Origin: Streptomyces misionensis | GTDB taxonomy: Bacteria > Actinomycetota > Actinomycetes > Streptomycetales > Streptomycetaceae | Length of the DNA stretch: 35,759 nucleotides | Reading direction: 5' to 3' | Assembly (NCBI RefSeq): GCF_007896895.1 | Contig: NZ_VOGW01000003.1 | Coordinates: 1 to 35,759 of the forward strand | Part shown: positions 35,078-35,759 of the stretch, piece after piece | Position numbering within the stretch: position 1 is the first letter of the stretch | Layout of the letters: each line of letters begins with the position of its first letter | The notes under the pieces: model-generated | Seen by the model: the letters and a program-made list of their open reading frames with translations, nothing else | What the model was told of the DNA's origin: nothing | Database searches by the model: none | Translations under genes and position numbers: made by a program

Positions 35078-35109
35078 TTGACTTCTAAAAACAGAACGCT
35101 CTTTATGTT
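35078..35109 (+). promoter_or_regulatory. afsA-homologue promoter with ARE-like operator
   Basis: TTGACT (35078-35083) and TATGTT (35104-35109) form a promoter with a rather long 20-base spacer. The operator AACAGAACGCTCTTTATGTT (35090-35109) fills the spacer and the -10. It is an imperfect palindrome of the form AACAnAAnGnnCnTTnTGTT. Repressor bound here would block the polymerase. Confidence 0.68.
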
Positions 35110-35160
35110 ATGGAGACGTCCTGAAGACGTCTTCACACATCCGAACTTGTTGGGGGAGTC

Positions 35161-35759
35161 ATGTCCGGGGTGTTTCCGCAGCAGATGTCCGCTGCCGTCG
35201 CGCACGGTCCCGTGATGGCCGTGCACCAGGAGCACGTGCACAAGGCGAACAGCGCCGAGGTCCTGCTCTCGTCGTGGCGGGCTCTGGGCCGCGACTCGTA
35301 CGTCGTCCACGCCCACTGGCCGAGCGCGCACCTCTTCTACCGCCCGGTCCGCGGGCTGTACGACCCGCTGCTGCTCGCCGAGTCCGTCCGCCAGGCCGTG
35401 CCGCTGCTGTCGCACGTCGCCTACGGCGTCCCGTTCGGCCACCGTCAGGCCTGGGAGAACCTCTGCTTCGACCTGAACTCGGTGGCGATGGTGGCCACCA
35501 CCGCCCCGGCCGACCTCGATCTGCGGATCACGTGCTCGGACGTGGTGCGCCGTGGCGAGCGGCTGGCCGCGCTGACCATGGCCGTGGACATCACCCTGAA
35601 CGGACAGCGCCTCGGCACCGCCCGCACCCGCTTCAACAACCAGCCGCCCGCCGTCTACCGCCGGCTGCGCGGCCCCCACGCGGACCTCGCCCGGGCCGCC
35701 GCCCGCGCCCTGCCGCCCGGCCCGCCGATCGACCCGCGGGAGGCCGCCCGAACCCGCCC
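35161..35759 (+). CDS. AfsA/ScbA-type gamma-butyrolactone synthase, 5' part (runs off the window)
   Basis: The first 199 residues of an AfsA-family protein; the full family length is about 300, made of two hot-dog-like repeats. Visible are the first repeat (VLLSSWRALGRDSYVVHAHW, then LLLAESVRQA and VPFGHRQAWENLCF) and the strand-rich DLRITCSDVVRR and GTARTRFNNQPPAVYRRLR. AfsA joins a beta-ketoacyl group to dihydroxyacetone phosphate, the first committed step of A-factor-type hormones. ATG 35161 follows GGGGAG. It is divergent from the receptor gene. The open frame reaches the window edge. Confidence 0.93.
   Translation, partial: MSGVFPQQMSAAVAHGPVMAVHQEHVHKANSAEVLLSSWRALGRDSYVVHAHWPSAHLFYRPVRGLYDPLLLAESVRQAVPLLSHVAYGVPFGHRQAWENLCFDLNSVAMVATTAPADLDLRITCSDVVRRGERLAALTMAVDITLNGQRLGTARTRFNNQPPAVYRRLRGPHADLARAAARALPPGPPIDPREAARTR

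Overview
The window is chromosomal DNA of a Streptomyces or very close relative. It has very high GC with strong G/C third-position bias, frequent GTG starts, several genes that look leaderless behind a TAnnnT -10 element, and a gene order typical of the genus: phoU / phoR-phoP, carD, ispD-ispF, cysS, rlmB, a DoxX protein, a sugar nucleotidyltransferase, then msiK and a tRNA-Thr.

Layout. (1) 0.1-2.8 kb: a protease-like protein without a catalytic serine, then ribF. (2) 2.78-3.89 kb: a complete IS481-family element inserted in a CTAG that overlaps the ribF stop codon. (3) 3.9-8.1 kb: a coupled DUF1326/DUF2182 pair, a secreted beta-propeller/Ig-like surface protein, a 27-28 bp repeat array and a 51-residue Cys-rich protein. 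(4) 8.2-11.1 kb: the phosphate-sensing locus, phoU divergent from phoR-phoP around a PHO box. (5) 11.2-22.1 kb: core genes (DUF461-like lipoprotein, carD, ispD-ispF, PPOX-like flavoprotein, cysS, rlmB, DoxX-like membrane protein, nucleotidyltransferase, small secreted protein, msiK), most separated by strong hairpin terminators. (6) 22.33-26.43 kb: a small decayed integrative element in tRNA-Thr, bounded by a 44-45 bp direct repeat of the tRNA 3' half. It keeps only the C-terminal part of its integrase and a decapitated HATPase gene, but carries an intact-looking XhoI/PaeR7I-type restriction-modification operon. (7) 26.5-35.8 kb: a gamma-butyrolactone signalling region. A degenerate IS701-type transposase gene diverges from an ArpA-like TetR regulator; then come a fragment of a sugar transporter, a VOC-nitroreductase fusion, an acyl-CoA ligase and an MFS transporter that are both truncated tail-to-tail, an SDR, a HAD-like protein, an ArpA/ScbR-type receptor and the start of an AfsA-type synthase gene running off the window.

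How the parts work together. PhoR-PhoP with PhoU sense phosphate. IspD and IspF are consecutive-pathway MEP isoprenoid enzymes. MsiK energises sugar ABC importers. In the last region the receptor, HAD and SDR genes form a tight operon divergent from afsA, which fits synthesis and sensing of one hormone. Three related AGAACG/CGTTCT operator-like sites occur: one before each of the two divergent genes here, and one 7 kb away between the IS701-like gene and the second ArpA-like regulator. They suggest one hormone circuit controlling both ends of the region.

The most unusual observations are: the IS481 target duplication that supplies the stop codon for both ribF and the transposase; the transposase-like protein without its catalytic Asp pair, beside an ArpA-like regulator; the HAD-like protein lacking its nucleophile inside the hormone operon; the VOC-nitroreductase fusion; and the 51-residue Cys-rich protein. 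All functional statements come from reading the sequence; no database search was run.
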